Source: an uncultured Pelagibacteraceae bacterium
Lineage (GTDB): Bacteria; Pseudomonadota; Alphaproteobacteria; Pelagibacterales; Pelagibacteraceae
Direction of reading: 5' to 3'
Assembly: GCA_902566785.1 (NCBI GenBank)
Contig: CACFKI010000003.1
Span: forward strand, 1 to 64,000
DNA length: 64,000 bases
Shown: piece by piece, positions 8,574 through 17,966 of the stretch
Layout: each line of letters begins with the position of its first letter
Numbering within the stretch: the stretch's first letter is position 1
Notes under the pieces: model-generated
The model's input: only the letters and a program-made list of their open reading frames with translations
Told to the model about the DNA's origin: nothing
Databases searched by the model: none
Made by a program: the position numbers and the translations under genes

Positions 8574-10076
8574 TTGATAGTACATAAAATAAAAGTTTAT
8601 CCATCTAAAAAGCATCTACCAAAAAAAAATCAACTTGCATGGAAAATAGCTGAAATTGCAAGTGATAATGCTAAATTAAATAAAGATGCTATAGAAATGG
8701 CAATCAATAGGATCATTGACAATGCATCAGTTGCGATTGCCTCTTTAAATCGTAAATCAGTTATTTCATCCAGAGAGATGGCTTTAAAGCATTCGAGAAA
8801 AAATGGAGCTACATTATTTGGTGTTAATAGCAAATTGAGATTTGATTGCGAGTGGGCAGCTTGGTCAAACGGGACTGCAGTAAGAGAACTTGATTTTCAT
8901 GATACGTTTTTAGCTGCAGATTATAGTCATCCTGGAGACAACATCCCCCCTTTATTAAGTGTGGCACAACAAAATAAAAAAAGTGGTTTAGATCTTTTAA
9001 AAGGGATAATTACTGCATATGAAATTCAGGTAAACTTAGTAAAAGGTATTTGTTTACACAAACATAAAGTTGATCATATAGCTCATTTAGGACCAAGTAT
9101 TGCTGCTGGACTGGGTACAATGTTAAGATTAAATACTGAAACAATATATCAAGCAATACAACAAGCTTTACACACAACTATATCAACAAGACAATCGAGA
9201 AAAGGTGAAATCTCAAGTTGGAAAGCTTATGCGCCTGCACATGCAGGAAAACTTGCGATAGAGGCGGTAGATAGAGCTATGAGGGGAGAAGGAGCGCCAA
9301 GTCCAATTTATGAAGGTGAGGATAGTGTAATCGCAAGAATTTTAGACGGTAAAAAGGCTTTATATAAAGTTCCATTACCTAAAAAAGGTGAAACAAAAAA
9401 AGCAATTCTTGAAACATATACAAAAGAATATTCTGCAGAATATCAGTCACAAGCCTTGATTGATTTAGCTAAAAAATTAAAAAGTAAAATAGAAAATTTA
9501 AATCAGATAAAAAAAATTGATATTTATACAAGTCATCATACTCATTATGTTATTGGTACAGGTGCAAATGATCCACAAAAAATGGATCCAAACGCAAGTA
9601 GAGAAACTTTAGATCACTCTATAATGTATATATTTGCTGTTGCATTAGAAGATGGAGATTGGCACCATGTCAAATCTTATTCTAGATCAAGAGCCAAAAG
9701 AAAAAGCACAATTAAAATATGGAGATCAATTAAAACTCATGAGGATAAAAAATGGACAAGAAAATACCACGATCCTAACCCTAAAAAGAAAGCATTTGGA
9801 GCAAAAGTGGTAATCACACTCAAAAATGGAAAAAAAATAACTGAACAACAAGACAGAGCTGATGCACATCCATATGGTTCAAGACCGTTTAAAAGAGAAA
9901 ACTATATAAAAAAGTTTTTAACTTTAACTGAAAACATTTTAGATACAAATGAAAGTAATAGATTTTTAAAAACAGTACAAAATATTAGAAAATTAAAACC
10001 AGGACAGTTGATAAAATTGAATATAGAAATAAAAAAAAATAAACTTAAAAATAATTTTAAAAAAGGGATATTTTAA
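8574..10076 (+). CDS. prpD: 2-methylcitrate dehydratase (PrpD family)
   Basis: PrpD dehydrates 2-methylcitrate to 2-methyl-cis-aconitate in propionate oxidation. The 500-residue protein shows the MmgE/PrpD fold signatures [69 protein letters not shown] and, late in the protein, a [15 protein letters not shown] segment. Translation starts at a TTG behind a good AGGAG site. It overlaps prpB by one base (TAATG), and prpB overlaps prpC, so the three enzymes are coupled. Its membership of the operon with the lyase and the synthase makes the methylcitrate assignment firm. Confidence 0.93.
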   Translation: MIVHKIKVYPSKKHLPKKNQLAWKIAEIASDNAKLNKDAIEMAINRIIDNASVAIASLNRKSVISSREMALKHSRKNGATLFGVNSKLRFDCEWAAWSNGTAVRELDFHDTFLAADYSHPGDNIPPLLSVAQQNKKSGLDLLKGIITAYEIQVNLVKGICLHKHKVDHIAHLGPSIAAGLGTMLRLNTETIYQAIQQALHTTISTRQSRKGEISSWKAYAPAHAGKLAIEAVDRAMRGEGAPSPIYEGEDSVIARILDGKKALYKVPLPKKGETKKAILETYTKEYSAEYQSQALIDLAKKLKSKIENLNQIKKIDIYTSHHTHYVIGTGANDPQKMDPNASRETLDHSIMYIFAVALEDGDWHHVKSYSRSRAKRKSTIKIWRSIKTHEDKKWTRKYHDPNPKKKAFGAKVVITLKNGKKITEQQDRADAHPYGSRPFKRENYIKKFLTLTENILDTNESNRFLKTVQNIRKLKPGQLIKLNIEIKKNKLKNNFKKGIF

Positions 10077-10972
10077 TGCATTTTATTGAAAAAGAACCTA
10101 GTCAAAAAAGGATAGATTTGAATGAAAAATTAAATTCAAATAAAATCTTAAGAGTTCCGGGTGCTTACAACCCTCTTACTGCAAAATTAATTGAAGAAAT
10201 AGGTTATGATGCAGTCTATGTTTCAGGTGGAGTTATGGCAAACGATCTAGGGTTTCCCGACATTGGATTAACAACTTTGCAAGATGTAAGTACAAGATCA
10301 TATTTAATCTCAAGAGTAACAAATCTTCCTACAATTGTAGACATAGATACTGGATTTAAATCATGTACAGAAACAATAGAAACCTTTGAAGAATTTGGAA
10401 TTTCAGCTGTTCATTTAGAGGATCAAATTGAAAGAAAAAGATGTGGTCATCTAGATAATAAAGAATTGATAACAAAAGATGCGATGGTTAAAAAAATTAA
10501 AGAGTGTGTTTCAGCAAAAAAAGATAAAAATTTTAAAATTATTGCTAGGTCAGACGCAAAAAGTGTTGAAGGTATAGACAAAATGATTGAAAGATGTAAA
10601 GCATACATAGATGCTGGTGCAGAGGTAATTTTTCCTGAAGCCTTAGAGGATGAAAAAGACTTTGAGAAAGTTAGAAAGGAGTTATCTTGCTACTTATTAG
10701 CAAATATGACTGAATTTGGTAAATCTAAATTATTTAATTACAAAGAATTAGAAAATTTTGGATATAATATAGTTATTTATCCAGTTACAACACAGCGATT
10801 AGCTATGAAAAATGTAGAAGATGGGCTCAGGGACATTTATAAGAATGGACACCAAAATAACATTATTGATAAAATGCAAACTAGGAAACGTTTATACGAG
10901 CTTGTTGATTACGAAAAATATAATAGTTTAGATGAAAAAATTTATAATTTTAGTTCAGAAGGTCATGAATGA
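10076..10972 (+). CDS. prpB: 2-methylisocitrate lyase
   Basis: PrpB cleaves 2-methylisocitrate into pyruvate and succinate. The 298-residue ICL/PEP-mutase family protein includes RVPGAYNPLTAKLIEEIGYD, VYVSGG, VDIDTGF, the metal-binding and catalytic-loop region HLEDQIERKRCGH and IIARSDA. The K-R-C-G-H active-site loop is the hallmark of lyases of this family rather than PEP mutases. The start ATG overlaps the prpD stop, and its own end overlaps prpC by four bases (ATGA at 10969-10972). Confidence 0.94.
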   Translation: MHFIEKEPSQKRIDLNEKLNSNKILRVPGAYNPLTAKLIEEIGYDAVYVSGGVMANDLGFPDIGLTTLQDVSTRSYLISRVTNLPTIVDIDTGFKSCTETIETFEEFGISAVHLEDQIERKRCGHLDNKELITKDAMVKKIKECVSAKKDKNFKIIARSDAKSVEGIDKMIERCKAYIDAGAEVIFPEALEDEKDFEKVRKELSCYLLANMTEFGKSKLFNYKELENFGYNIVIYPVTTQRLAMKNVEDGLRDIYKNGHQNNIIDKMQTRKRLYELVDYEKYNSLDEKIYNFSSEGHE

Positions 10973-12093
10973 GTGAAGAAATAAAAAAAGGTTTACTTGG
11001 CATAGTCGTTGATGAAACTGAAGTTTCAAAAGTAATGCCGGAAATAAACTCTCTTACATATAGAGGATATGCGGCACAGGATTTATGTGCAAAATGTAAA
11101 TTTGAGGAAGTTGCATATTTAATTTTAAACGGCGAACTCCCTAATAAAAAACAATTGAAAAATTTTGAGACACAAGAAAGAAAAGAGAGAAAATTATCAA
11201 ATACTTTGCTTGCTGATATAAAAAAAATCCCTAAGAAAGCGCACCCAATGGATGTTGCAAGAACAGCAGTAAGTATTATGGGTTTAGAAGACAAAGAAAC
11301 TAGAGATAATTCTCCTAAAGCTAATATGAGGAAAGCGATGAGAATATTTGCAAAAACTCCTGTCGCATTAGCAGCATTTTATAGAGCAAGAAAAGGAAAG
11401 AAAATTATCCCACCAAAAAAGAAATATTCAATGTCAGAGAATTTTTTTCATATGTGCTTTGGTAAAGTCCCAAATAAAGAAATTGTTAAAGCTTTTGATG
11501 TTTCTTTAATTTTATATGCAGAACATAGCTTTAATGTTTCAACATTCACTGCTAGAACAATTACAAGCAGTTTGTCTGATATTCATGGTGCAATAACTGG
11601 TGCTATTGCTAGTTTAAAAGGACCTTTGCATGGTGGTGCTAATGAAGAAGTAATGCATATGATGAAAAAAATTAAAAAACCTGAAAATGCTTTAAAATGG
11701 ATAAATAACGCTCTTGATAATAAAGAAGTAGTTATGGGTTTTGGTCATAGAGTTTATAAAAGTGGAGACTCTAGAGTTCCAACAATGAGAGAATATTTTG
11801 GTAAAGTTGCTAAACTTAAAAAAGATAAAAAATTTGAGAAAATCTACGATATTGTTGAAAAAGTTATGATTGATCGGAAAAATATACATCCGAATGTAGA
11901 CTACCCTACTGGTCCGACTTATCATTTAATGGGTTTTGATACTGATTTTTTTACTCCAATTTTTGTAATATCAAGAATTACTGGTTGGTCAGCTCACATA
12001 ATGGAACAACACGCTGCAAATAAGTTAATAAGACCTCTTGCAAGTTATAAAGGTAGCAAGTATCGAAAAGTTGTTCAGTTAAATCAAAGATAA
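10969..12093 (+). CDS. prpC: 2-methylcitrate synthase (citrate synthase family)
   Basis: The 374-residue protein condenses propionyl-CoA with oxaloacetate. Citrate-synthase family motifs are visible: LTYRGYAAQDLC, LYAEHSFNVSTFTAR, GPLHGGANEEVM with the catalytic His, GFGHRVYKSGDSR and the C-terminal RPLASYKGS. The short length without an N-terminal extension and its location directly after prpD and prpB identify it as the methylcitrate enzyme rather than the TCA-cycle synthase. No PrpR/PrpF regulator or isomerase gene lies next to it. Confidence 0.93.
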   Translation: MSEEIKKGLLGIVVDETEVSKVMPEINSLTYRGYAAQDLCAKCKFEEVAYLILNGELPNKKQLKNFETQERKERKLSNTLLADIKKIPKKAHPMDVARTAVSIMGLEDKETRDNSPKANMRKAMRIFAKTPVALAAFYRARKGKKIIPPKKKYSMSENFFHMCFGKVPNKEIVKAFDVSLILYAEHSFNVSTFTARTITSSLSDIHGAITGAIASLKGPLHGGANEEVMHMMKKIKKPENALKWINNALDNKEVVMGFGHRVYKSGDSRVPTMREYFGKVAKLKKDKKFEKIYDIVEKVMIDRKNIHPNVDYPTGPTYHLMGFDTDFFTPIFVISRITGWSAHIMEQHAANKLIRPLASYKGSKYRKVVQLNQR

Positions 12094-12098
12094 CTTAT

Positions 12099-12274
12099 TT
12101 AGTTTAAATCTAAATCCCCACATTGAGCTTTTGTAAACACACATGTGCTGTAGTGGTGTATTGTTTTGACATCTTTTACGATACCTAAGGCTGTTCCCTC
12201 GACTGTACCAGTTACTGTATTACAACTTGTTAAAAAATTTATTGATATAATTAAAAGTAAAATTTTTTTTTCAC
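12099..12274 (-). pseudogene. Small lipoprotein reading frame with a broken start region
   Basis: On the minus strand an open frame of 54 codons ends at 12099. It reads ILLLIISINFLTSCNTVTG, a lipoprotein signal with lipobox L-T-S-C, followed by a short mature part ending AQCGDLDLN. No ATG, GTG or TTG is available in this frame. A good start, GTG at 12274 preceded by AAAAGG, lies in another phase, separated by a run of nine A's. Ten A's would join the two into a start followed by K-K-K-I-L-L-L. Either the homopolymer is miscounted, or expression needs slippage or a non-standard start. The mature part is reminiscent of entericidin-like or short alphaproteobacterial lipoproteins, but I do not recognise the family with certainty. 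Confidence 0.5.
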
Positions 12275-12283
12275 CTTTTATTA

Positions 12284-13291
12284 TTATGAAAAAGCTTCAG
12301 TCCAACTACCTTGTGTAGATGCTTTTGAATACTCGGTTGCTCTTCCTTCAAAGAAGTTCATATGCTCAACTGCATTAAGCATTGTATCTAACCAAGTTAA
12401 AGGATTTTTATCAACTTTATAAATAGGCTCGAGACCCAATTGAGTTAATCTTCTATTTCCAATAAACCTAATATAATCTTTAACTTCTTGTGCTGTTAAT
12501 CCTTGCATAGGACCCATTTCAAAAGCTAAATCAATAAAAGCATCTTCATGCTCGATTATAGTTCTGCATGCTTCGTACAATTCTTTCTTAAGCTGTGGTG
12601 TCCAAATTTGAGGATTCTCTTTAATAAATTCTTTAAACAATCTTATCATCGAATTACAATGTAAGGTCTCATCTCTCACTGACCAAGTTACTATTTGGCC
12701 CATGCCTTTCATCTTATTGTGTCTTGGAAAATTTAACAAAATTGCAAAACTTGCGAATAATTGTAATCCCTCTGTAAACGCACTGAATACTGCAACTGTT
12801 TTCGCTATATCTTCTTTAGAGTTAACATTGAAACCTTGCATATAATCGTACTTGTCTTTCATTTCTTTATATTTCATGAATGCAGAATATTCTGACTCAG
12901 GCATTCCAATAGTATCGAGTAAATGTGAATATGCAGCAATATGTACTGTTTCCATTGCAGCAAACGCTGTCATCATCATTAAAACTTCAGTGGGTTTAAA
13001 TACAGTTGTGTAATGTCTTAAATAACAATTATTTACTTCAACATCAGCTTGAGTAAAAAATCTGAAAATTTGAGTTAATAAATTTTTTTCTGATTGAGTT
13101 AAGTTTTTTTGCCAGTCTCTTACGTCATCACCAAGTGGAACTTCCTCAGGCAACCAATGAATTCTTTGTTGAGTTAACCACGCATCATAACACCAAGGAT
13201 ATCTAAATGGTTTATAAACTGGGTTCTCAGTAAGAAGACCCATTTTTTTTGGTTGAATAATTTCTTGTTTAACTTGTTTAACTACTGACAT
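12284..13291 (-). CDS. nrdB: Ribonucleotide reductase class I, beta (radical) subunit
   Basis: The small subunit holds the di-iron site and radical for deoxynucleotide synthesis. Ferritin-like ligands are visible in TQADVEVNN, AAMETVHIAAYSHLLDTIG (E-x-x-H, with the candidate radical tyrosine in AAYSHL), FTEGLQLFAS and VRDETLHCNSM (E-x-x-H). The ATG at 13291 is preferred over the in-frame GTG at 13300 because the sequence GAGGAG sits eight bases upstream of that ATG. The gene start overlaps the last codons of nrdA by ten bases, so translation is coupled. Length (about 335 residues) is normal for a minimal NrdB. Confidence 0.94.
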   Translation of the reverse strand: MSVVKQVKQEIIQPKKMGLLTENPVYKPFRYPWCYDAWLTQQRIHWLPEEVPLGDDVRDWQKNLTQSEKNLLTQIFRFFTQADVEVNNCYLRHYTTVFKPTEVLMMMTAFAAMETVHIAAYSHLLDTIGMPESEYSAFMKYKEMKDKYDYMQGFNVNSKEDIAKTVAVFSAFTEGLQLFASFAILLNFPRHNKMKGMGQIVTWSVRDETLHCNSMIRLFKEFIKENPQIWTPQLKKELYEACRTIIEHEDAFIDLAFEMGPMQGLTAQEVKDYIRFIGNRRLTQLGLEPIYKVDKNPLTWLDTMLNAVEHMNFFEGRATEYSKASTQGSWTEAFS

Positions 13292-15219
13292 GATAAGCAC
13301 TCCTCGTATTCTGGTTGGTTGTCTTGTTGTTTTTTTGATTTATATACATTAGCTGTTATATCTGTTGAGCTTGCATCATTAACATTCTCTGCTCTTTGAA
13401 TAGATTTAGATCTACAATAATAAAGGCTCTTTAAACCCTTTTTCCAAGCTTGATAATGTATTTGATGAAGTTCTTTTTTATGAACATCAGCTGGTAAAAA
13501 GATGTTTATAGATTGTGCTTGAGAAATATGTGGTGTTCTATCAGCACTTAGTTCTACAATCCATTTTTGATCTAATTCAAATGCAGTTTTGAAGACGTCT
13601 TTTTCCTCTTTAGTTAAAAAATCTAAGTGTGATACAGATCCTTGATTTGTGGTAATACTAGACCATATTTCATCGTTATCTTTATCATGTTTTGCTAATA
13701 ATTTTTTGAGATACTTATTTCTAACATTAAATGATCCAGATAATGTTTTGTGTGTATAGCTATTAGCAGCAATTGGCTCAACACCTGGTGAAGTTCCTCC
13801 ACATATTATAGATATTGATGCTGTTGGTGCTATTGCAGTTTTATTTGAAAATCTTTCTTTAATTCCATATTCTTGAGCATCTAAACAAGCTCCTCTTTCT
13901 TCAGCTAAATCTTTTGAGGATTGGTCAACCTTTTTTTGAATATTTTCAAATATTTTTTTATTCCAAACTTTACTCATAACAGACTCTAAAGGAACCATTT
14001 TTTTTTGAAAATATGAATGAAGACCCATTACCCCAAGGCCTACACTTCTTTCTCTAATAGCTGAGTAAGTTGCATCACTAAATTCTTCTGGGGCGTTGTT
14101 AATGAAGTCTGTTAATACATTATCCAAAAATCTCATAACATCTGAAACAAAATTTTCATCATCTTTCCACTCATCATATTTTTCAACATTTAAAGATGAT
14201 AAACAGCAAACTGCTGTCCTATCTCTACCTTCTTTATCTAATCCAGTTGGCAATGTAATTTCACTACATAAGTTAGATGTCTTTACTGTTAAACCAGCAA
14301 GTTTATGGTGTTGAGGTATTTGTCTGTTAACAGTATCAATAAAGATTATGTATGGTTCACCTGTTTCAATTCTTGCAGTTAATAACCTTATCCACAAATT
14401 TCTTGCCGAAACAGTTGATTGTACAGCTCCATCTTTTGGACTTTTTAAAGCCCATTGCTCGTCAGTTTCTACAGCTCTCATAAAAGCATCTGAAACTAGA
14501 ACTCCGTGATGCAAGTTTAAAGCTTTCCTATTTGGATCACCACCGGTAGGTCTTCTCATTTCTATAAACTCTTCTATTTCAGGATGATCAATTGGAAGAT
14601 AGCACGCAGCAGAACCTCTTCTTAAAGATCCTTGGCTAATTGCCATTGTCAACGAGTCCATTACTTTGATAAAAGGAATTATTCCTGAAGTTTTTCCTAC
14701 TCTTCCAATTTTTTCACCTATAGATCTTAAATTTCCCCAGTAACTTCCAATTCCTCCACCTCTTGCTGCTAACCAAACGTTTTCACTCCATAAATCTAAA
14801 ATGCCATTTAAACTGTCTCCCGCTTCATTTAAAAAACATGAGATCGGTAAGCCCCTGCTAGTTCCTCCATTTGATAAAACAGGTGTAGCAGGCATAAACC
14901 ATAAATTGCTTATATAATTGTATAATCTTTGCGCGTGTAAATTGTCATCAGCATAGTGACTAGCTACTCTTGCAAATAGATCTTGAAAAGATTCGTTTTC
15001 TCCTAAATATCTGTCACTTAATGTTGCTTTACCAAAATCAGTCAAATTATCATCTCTAGATCTATCAATTTTAATGGTTATTCCTTTAGAGTTTTGAAAT
15101 AATTCAGTGTTATTATTTAGAGAAAATAGATCTGGTCTTTTTTCTTTATTTGTTTCTTGATTTAGTGGTGTAAATTCAGAGACAGCTTTCTTGATGGCTT
15201 GAGACAAAACTTTGTTCAT
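13282..15219 (-). CDS. nrdA: Ribonucleotide reductase class I, alpha (catalytic) subunit
   Basis: The 645-residue catalytic subunit carries the active-site cysteine in LPISCFLNEAG, the N-x-C-x-E element in NLCSEITLP, the radical-transfer tyrosines near the C-terminus (KSLYYCRSKS) and the swinging-arm cysteines in EECLSCQ at the very end. Enzymes with an N-terminal ATP-cone are about 750 residues or more. Here the first roughly 75 residues are unlike an ATP-cone and lead straight into the barrel (TLSDRYLGENES). Overall activity regulation by dATP through a cone is therefore probably missing. The gene is divergent from the phosphohexomutase at 15372. Confidence 0.94.
   Translation of the reverse strand: MNKVLSQAIKKAVSEFTPLNQETNKEKRPDLFSLNNNTELFQNSKGITIKIDRSRDDNLTDFGKATLSDRYLGENESFQDLFARVASHYADDNLHAQRLYNYISNLWFMPATPVLSNGGTSRGLPISCFLNEAGDSLNGILDLWSENVWLAARGGGIGSYWGNLRSIGEKIGRVGKTSGIIPFIKVMDSLTMAISQGSLRRGSAACYLPIDHPEIEEFIEMRRPTGGDPNRKALNLHHGVLVSDAFMRAVETDEQWALKSPKDGAVQSTVSARNLWIRLLTARIETGEPYIIFIDTVNRQIPQHHKLAGLTVKTSNLCSEITLPTGLDKEGRDRTAVCCLSSLNVEKYDEWKDDENFVSDVMRFLDNVLTDFINNAPEEFSDATYSAIRERSVGLGVMGLHSYFQKKMVPLESVMSKVWNKKIFENIQKKVDQSSKDLAEERGACLDAQEYGIKERFSNKTAIAPTASISIICGGTSPGVEPIAANSYTHKTLSGSFNVRNKYLKKLLAKHDKDNDEIWSSITTNQGSVSHLDFLTKEEKDVFKTAFELDQKWIVELSADRTPHISQAQSINIFLPADVHKKELHQIHYQAWKKGLKSLYYCRSKSIQRAENVNDASSTDITANVYKSKKQQDNQPEYEECLSCQ
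13300..13305 (-). promoter_or_regulatory. Shine-Dalgarno GAGGAG of nrdB, inside nrdA
   Basis: The minus strand reads GAGGAG, then eight bases, then ATG (13291). The site lies within the last codons of nrdA and decides the nrdB start. Confidence 0.6.
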
Positions 15220-15249
15220 TTACTCCCTTTTTATACGTTTTTTTGTAAA

Positions 15250-15297
15250 ACAACTAGATGTTGTATGCAGATTTCTTTAATATACTATATAAATTAG
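15250..15297 (-). promoter_or_regulatory. Candidate regulatory palindromes upstream of nrdA
   Basis: In the 152-base spacer between nrdA (minus) and the phosphohexomutase (plus) there is a perfect 5-5-5 inverted repeat, ACAAC-TAGAT-GTTGT (15250-15264), and an AT-rich element CTATATAAATTA around 15285-15296. NrdR boxes occur as pairs upstream of ribonucleotide reductase genes. These elements match the NrdR consensus only partly, and their spacing (about 34 bases) is slightly off, so the NrdR reading is weak. Confidence 0.25.
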
Positions 15298-15371
15298 AAA
15301 TCAATAGAACATTTATAGAACAAGTGAAATAAATATCAATAAAAAAATAAAAAAAATGTACATATATCAAC

Positions 15372-16826
15372 ATGGAAAATTCATTAAAAATTGACCCTTA
15401 CGGATTCAGAGAATATGACGCAAGATGGATTTTTGAAAAGGACATCAATCTAGAAGGAATCAAAGACCTTGGTCGTGGATTAGGAACACAAATTATCAAG
15501 CATACAAAAAATAAAAATCCTAGAGTGATAGTTGGACATGACTATAGATCTTACAGTGAAAAAATTAAATCTTCTCTAAAAGAAGGTTTGATTTCAACAG
15601 GATGTTATATTGAAGATATAGGATTATCACTTTCTCCAATGGTATATTTTTCTCAATTTAAATTAAATGCAGATGCAATTGCAATGGTTACAGCAAGTCA
15701 TAATGAAAATGGTTGGACTGGAGTTAAAATGGGTATTAAAAAAGGATTAACTCATGGGCCAGAAGAAATGAAAGAGTTGAAAGAAATAACACTAAATGAA
15801 CAATTTATTGAAGGTGATGGTAATGAAAAAAAGATTGATGACTTCCACTCTATTTATAAAAAAGATTTGATTGATAAAAATAAAATTAATAAAAAAATTA
15901 AAGCTGTAGTTGCCTGTGGAAATGGTACAGCTGGTATATTTGCTCCAGATATTTTGAGAGGTATAGGATGCGAAGTTATTGAATTAGACTGTAATTTAGA
16001 TTGGTCTTTCCCAAAATATAATCCAAATCCAGAAGATATGAAAATGCTACATGCAATTAGTGAAGCTGTTAAAATAAATAAAGCTGACATTGGTTTCGGA
16101 TTTGATGGGGATGGAGATAGATGTGGAGTGATAGATAACGAGGGTAATGAAATATTTTCAGATAAAATTGGACTTTTAATTGCTAGAAACTTATCTTCAA
16201 AATTTAAAAATTCTAAATTTGTTGTGGATGTAAAGTCTACTGGGTTATTTAATACTGATAAAGTTTTATTAAACAACAATTGTAAAACGATTTATTGGAA
16301 AACAGGTCATTCTCATATCAAAAGAAAAGTTAATAAAGAAAAAGCTTTAGCTGGATTTGAAAAAAGTGGACACTTTTTTTTCAATCAACCATTAGGTTAT
16401 GGTTATGATGATGGTATTAATTCAGCAATTCAGGTCTGTCATTTATTAAATAATCAAAATAAGAAAATGAATGAAATAATAAAAGAACTCCCTATTACTT
16501 ACCAATCACCAACAATGGCACCATTTTGCAAAGATGAGGAAAAATATAATGTTGTTGATAAAATGGTAAAAGAATTTAAAAAAATAAAAGACCGAAAAAT
16601 CAAAATAGATAAGCAAGAAATAAAGGAGATTATTACTGTTAATGGAGTTAGATTTTCTTTTGAAGATGGCTCTTGGGGTTTAATTAGAGCTTCATCAAAT
16701 AAACCATCTTTGGTTGTTGTAACTGAAAGCCCTACCTCAAATGAGAGAAAAATTAATATATTTAGATTTATTGATAAGATTTTAAAAGAAAATGGGAATA
16801 TAGGGGAATATGATCAAAAAATTTAA
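15372..16826 (+). CDS. manB: Phosphomannomutase/phosphoglucomutase (alpha-D-phosphohexomutase)
   Basis: The 484-residue enzyme interconverts hexose 1- and 6-phosphates for nucleotide-sugar synthesis. All four alpha-phosphohexomutase motifs are visible: the phosphoserine loop TASHNENGWTGVKMG (about residue 108), the metal loop FGFDGDGDRCGVID, the sugar-binding GFEKSGHFFF, and the phosphate-binding RASSNKPSLVV near the C-terminus. It resembles the ManB/AlgC type rather than GlmM. The protein ends IGEYDQKI. A second, degenerate copy of this 3' end is found 1.2 kb downstream on the same strand (17967-18062), on the far side of the coiled-coil gene. Confidence 0.9.
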   Translation: MENSLKIDPYGFREYDARWIFEKDINLEGIKDLGRGLGTQIIKHTKNKNPRVIVGHDYRSYSEKIKSSLKEGLISTGCYIEDIGLSLSPMVYFSQFKLNADAIAMVTASHNENGWTGVKMGIKKGLTHGPEEMKELKEITLNEQFIEGDGNEKKIDDFHSIYKKDLIDKNKINKKIKAVVACGNGTAGIFAPDILRGIGCEVIELDCNLDWSFPKYNPNPEDMKMLHAISEAVKINKADIGFGFDGDGDRCGVIDNEGNEIFSDKIGLLIARNLSSKFKNSKFVVDVKSTGLFNTDKVLLNNNCKTIYWKTGHSHIKRKVNKEKALAGFEKSGHFFFNQPLGYGYDDGINSAIQVCHLLNNQNKKMNEIIKELPITYQSPTMAPFCKDEEKYNVVDKMVKEFKKIKDRKIKIDKQEIKEIITVNGVRFSFEDGSWGLIRASSNKPSLVVVTESPTSNERKINIFRFIDKILKENGNIGEYDQKI

Positions 16827-17909
16827 TTAATTTTTTTCCTCTTTTTCCAAATTATTATTACTCTCATTTTCTGTTTTTGATGGTTTTGAATGATCGCTGT
16901 AAAATTTTTTAATTAATTCCTCTTCTCTAATTCTTTGCTCTTGATCAAATTTGTCTTCCCATTCTTTTATTCTACGATTTTCCTCTTTAATCCTCTCTTC
17001 CTCTTCTTCTTTTTCTCTCAATAATTTAGCTCTTTCTTCGTCTAAAAGTCTTTGTTCTTCTTGTTCTTTTCTTAAATCTTCTGCTTTTTCCCTTTCCTCT
17101 TTCTCTTTTAATAATTTTTCAGCTTCATCAGCTTTTAATTGTTCCTCTATTTGTTTGAGTTCTTCTTCTTTGGCTCTTTGTTCAGATTGTTCTTGTAAAA
17201 TTTGTCTATCTAGCTCTTGTTGTCTATCTAATTCAAGTTGTTTTAACTTATTCTCAGTCTCTCTTAATTTTTCTTCTTCATATTTCAATTTTCTAGCAGC
17301 TTCTCTTAATCTTTGTTCTTCATCTAATCTTTTTTGTCTTTCTATTTCTTTTATTCTATTCCTTTCTTGTCGTTCTGCCTCTTTTGCTTCTCTTCTCTTT
17401 TGAGTTTCTAATTCTTTTGATTTTATATTTTCTAATTTAATTTTATTTTTTTCTTCTCTAATTTTTTGTCTTTCTAGTATTTTTATTCTTAATTCTTCTT
17501 CTTTTAGTTTTCTAGCATCTTCCCTTAATTTTTTTTCTTCTTCATCTTTTAATTTTTGTTGTTCTATTTGTAATCTCTTTGCTTCAATTTTTTTTCTTTT
17601 TTCCTCATTTTTTATAATTTGTCTATCATTTTCAACAATTAATCTTTGTTGAGCTAATTTTTGAAGTTTCTCCTCTTTAGCTTTGATCATTTTATCTTTT
17701 TGAGCTTGTTTTTTTTGCTGCTCTATTTCTTTATGTTCTTGGATCTTTTTTTCTTTTTCTAATCTTAATTTTCTTTTTTCTCTGTCTTTTATAAAATCTT
17801 TATAAAAATTTTGAATTTTATTATTTATTCCACCAATTATGCTTTCTGGTAATGATTTTAAAATTTTTAGATTATTATTAGCTTTCTTTTTAATCTTATT
17901 TTTACTCAT
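16827..17909 (-). CDS. Highly charged coiled-coil protein of unknown function
   Basis: About 360 residues consist almost entirely of Glu, Lys, Arg, Gln, Leu and Ile in long uninterrupted helical repeats (for example REEKNKIKLENIKSKELETQ), with no signal peptide, membrane span or recognisable globular domain. A short lysine-rich head (MSKNKIKKKANNNLKIL) and a tail rich in Ser, Asn and Glu flank the helix. The ATG at 17909 is preferred over an in-frame TTG five codons upstream. The pattern resembles TolA-like or single-alpha-helix (ER/K) segments, but nothing in the sequence gives a function. It abuts the stop of the phosphohexomutase gene with no spacer, tail to tail, and seems to have been placed between that gene and a duplicate of its 3' end. 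Confidence 0.75.
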   Translation of the reverse strand: MSKNKIKKKANNNLKILKSLPESIIGGINNKIQNFYKDFIKDREKRKLRLEKEKKIQEHKEIEQQKKQAQKDKMIKAKEEKLQKLAQQRLIVENDRQIIKNEEKRKKIEAKRLQIEQQKLKDEEEKKLREDARKLKEEELRIKILERQKIREEKNKIKLENIKSKELETQKRREAKEAERQERNRIKEIERQKRLDEEQRLREAARKLKYEEEKLRETENKLKQLELDRQQELDRQILQEQSEQRAKEEELKQIEEQLKADEAEKLLKEKEEREKAEDLRKEQEEQRLLDEERAKLLREKEEEEERIKEENRRIKEWEDKFDQEQRIREEELIKKFYSDHSKPSKTENESNNNLEKEEKN

Positions 17910-17966
17910 ATTGTAAAGTATCAATTTTTTATGTTAGCTGCATATAAAAAGTTATGTTTAAATTGA

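Noticed and set aside
15854-16279. Minus-strand ORF of 141 codons inside the phosphohexomutase gene
   Set aside because: It lies wholly antisense to strongly conserved motifs of the mutase and shows no domain of its own.
16951-17403. Serine-rich plus-strand ORF of 150 codons
   Set aside because: It is the antisense image of the Glu/Lys/Arg coiled-coil gene (GAA/GAG/AGA codons read as TTC/CTC/TCT); composition and lack of a ribosome binding site argue against coding.
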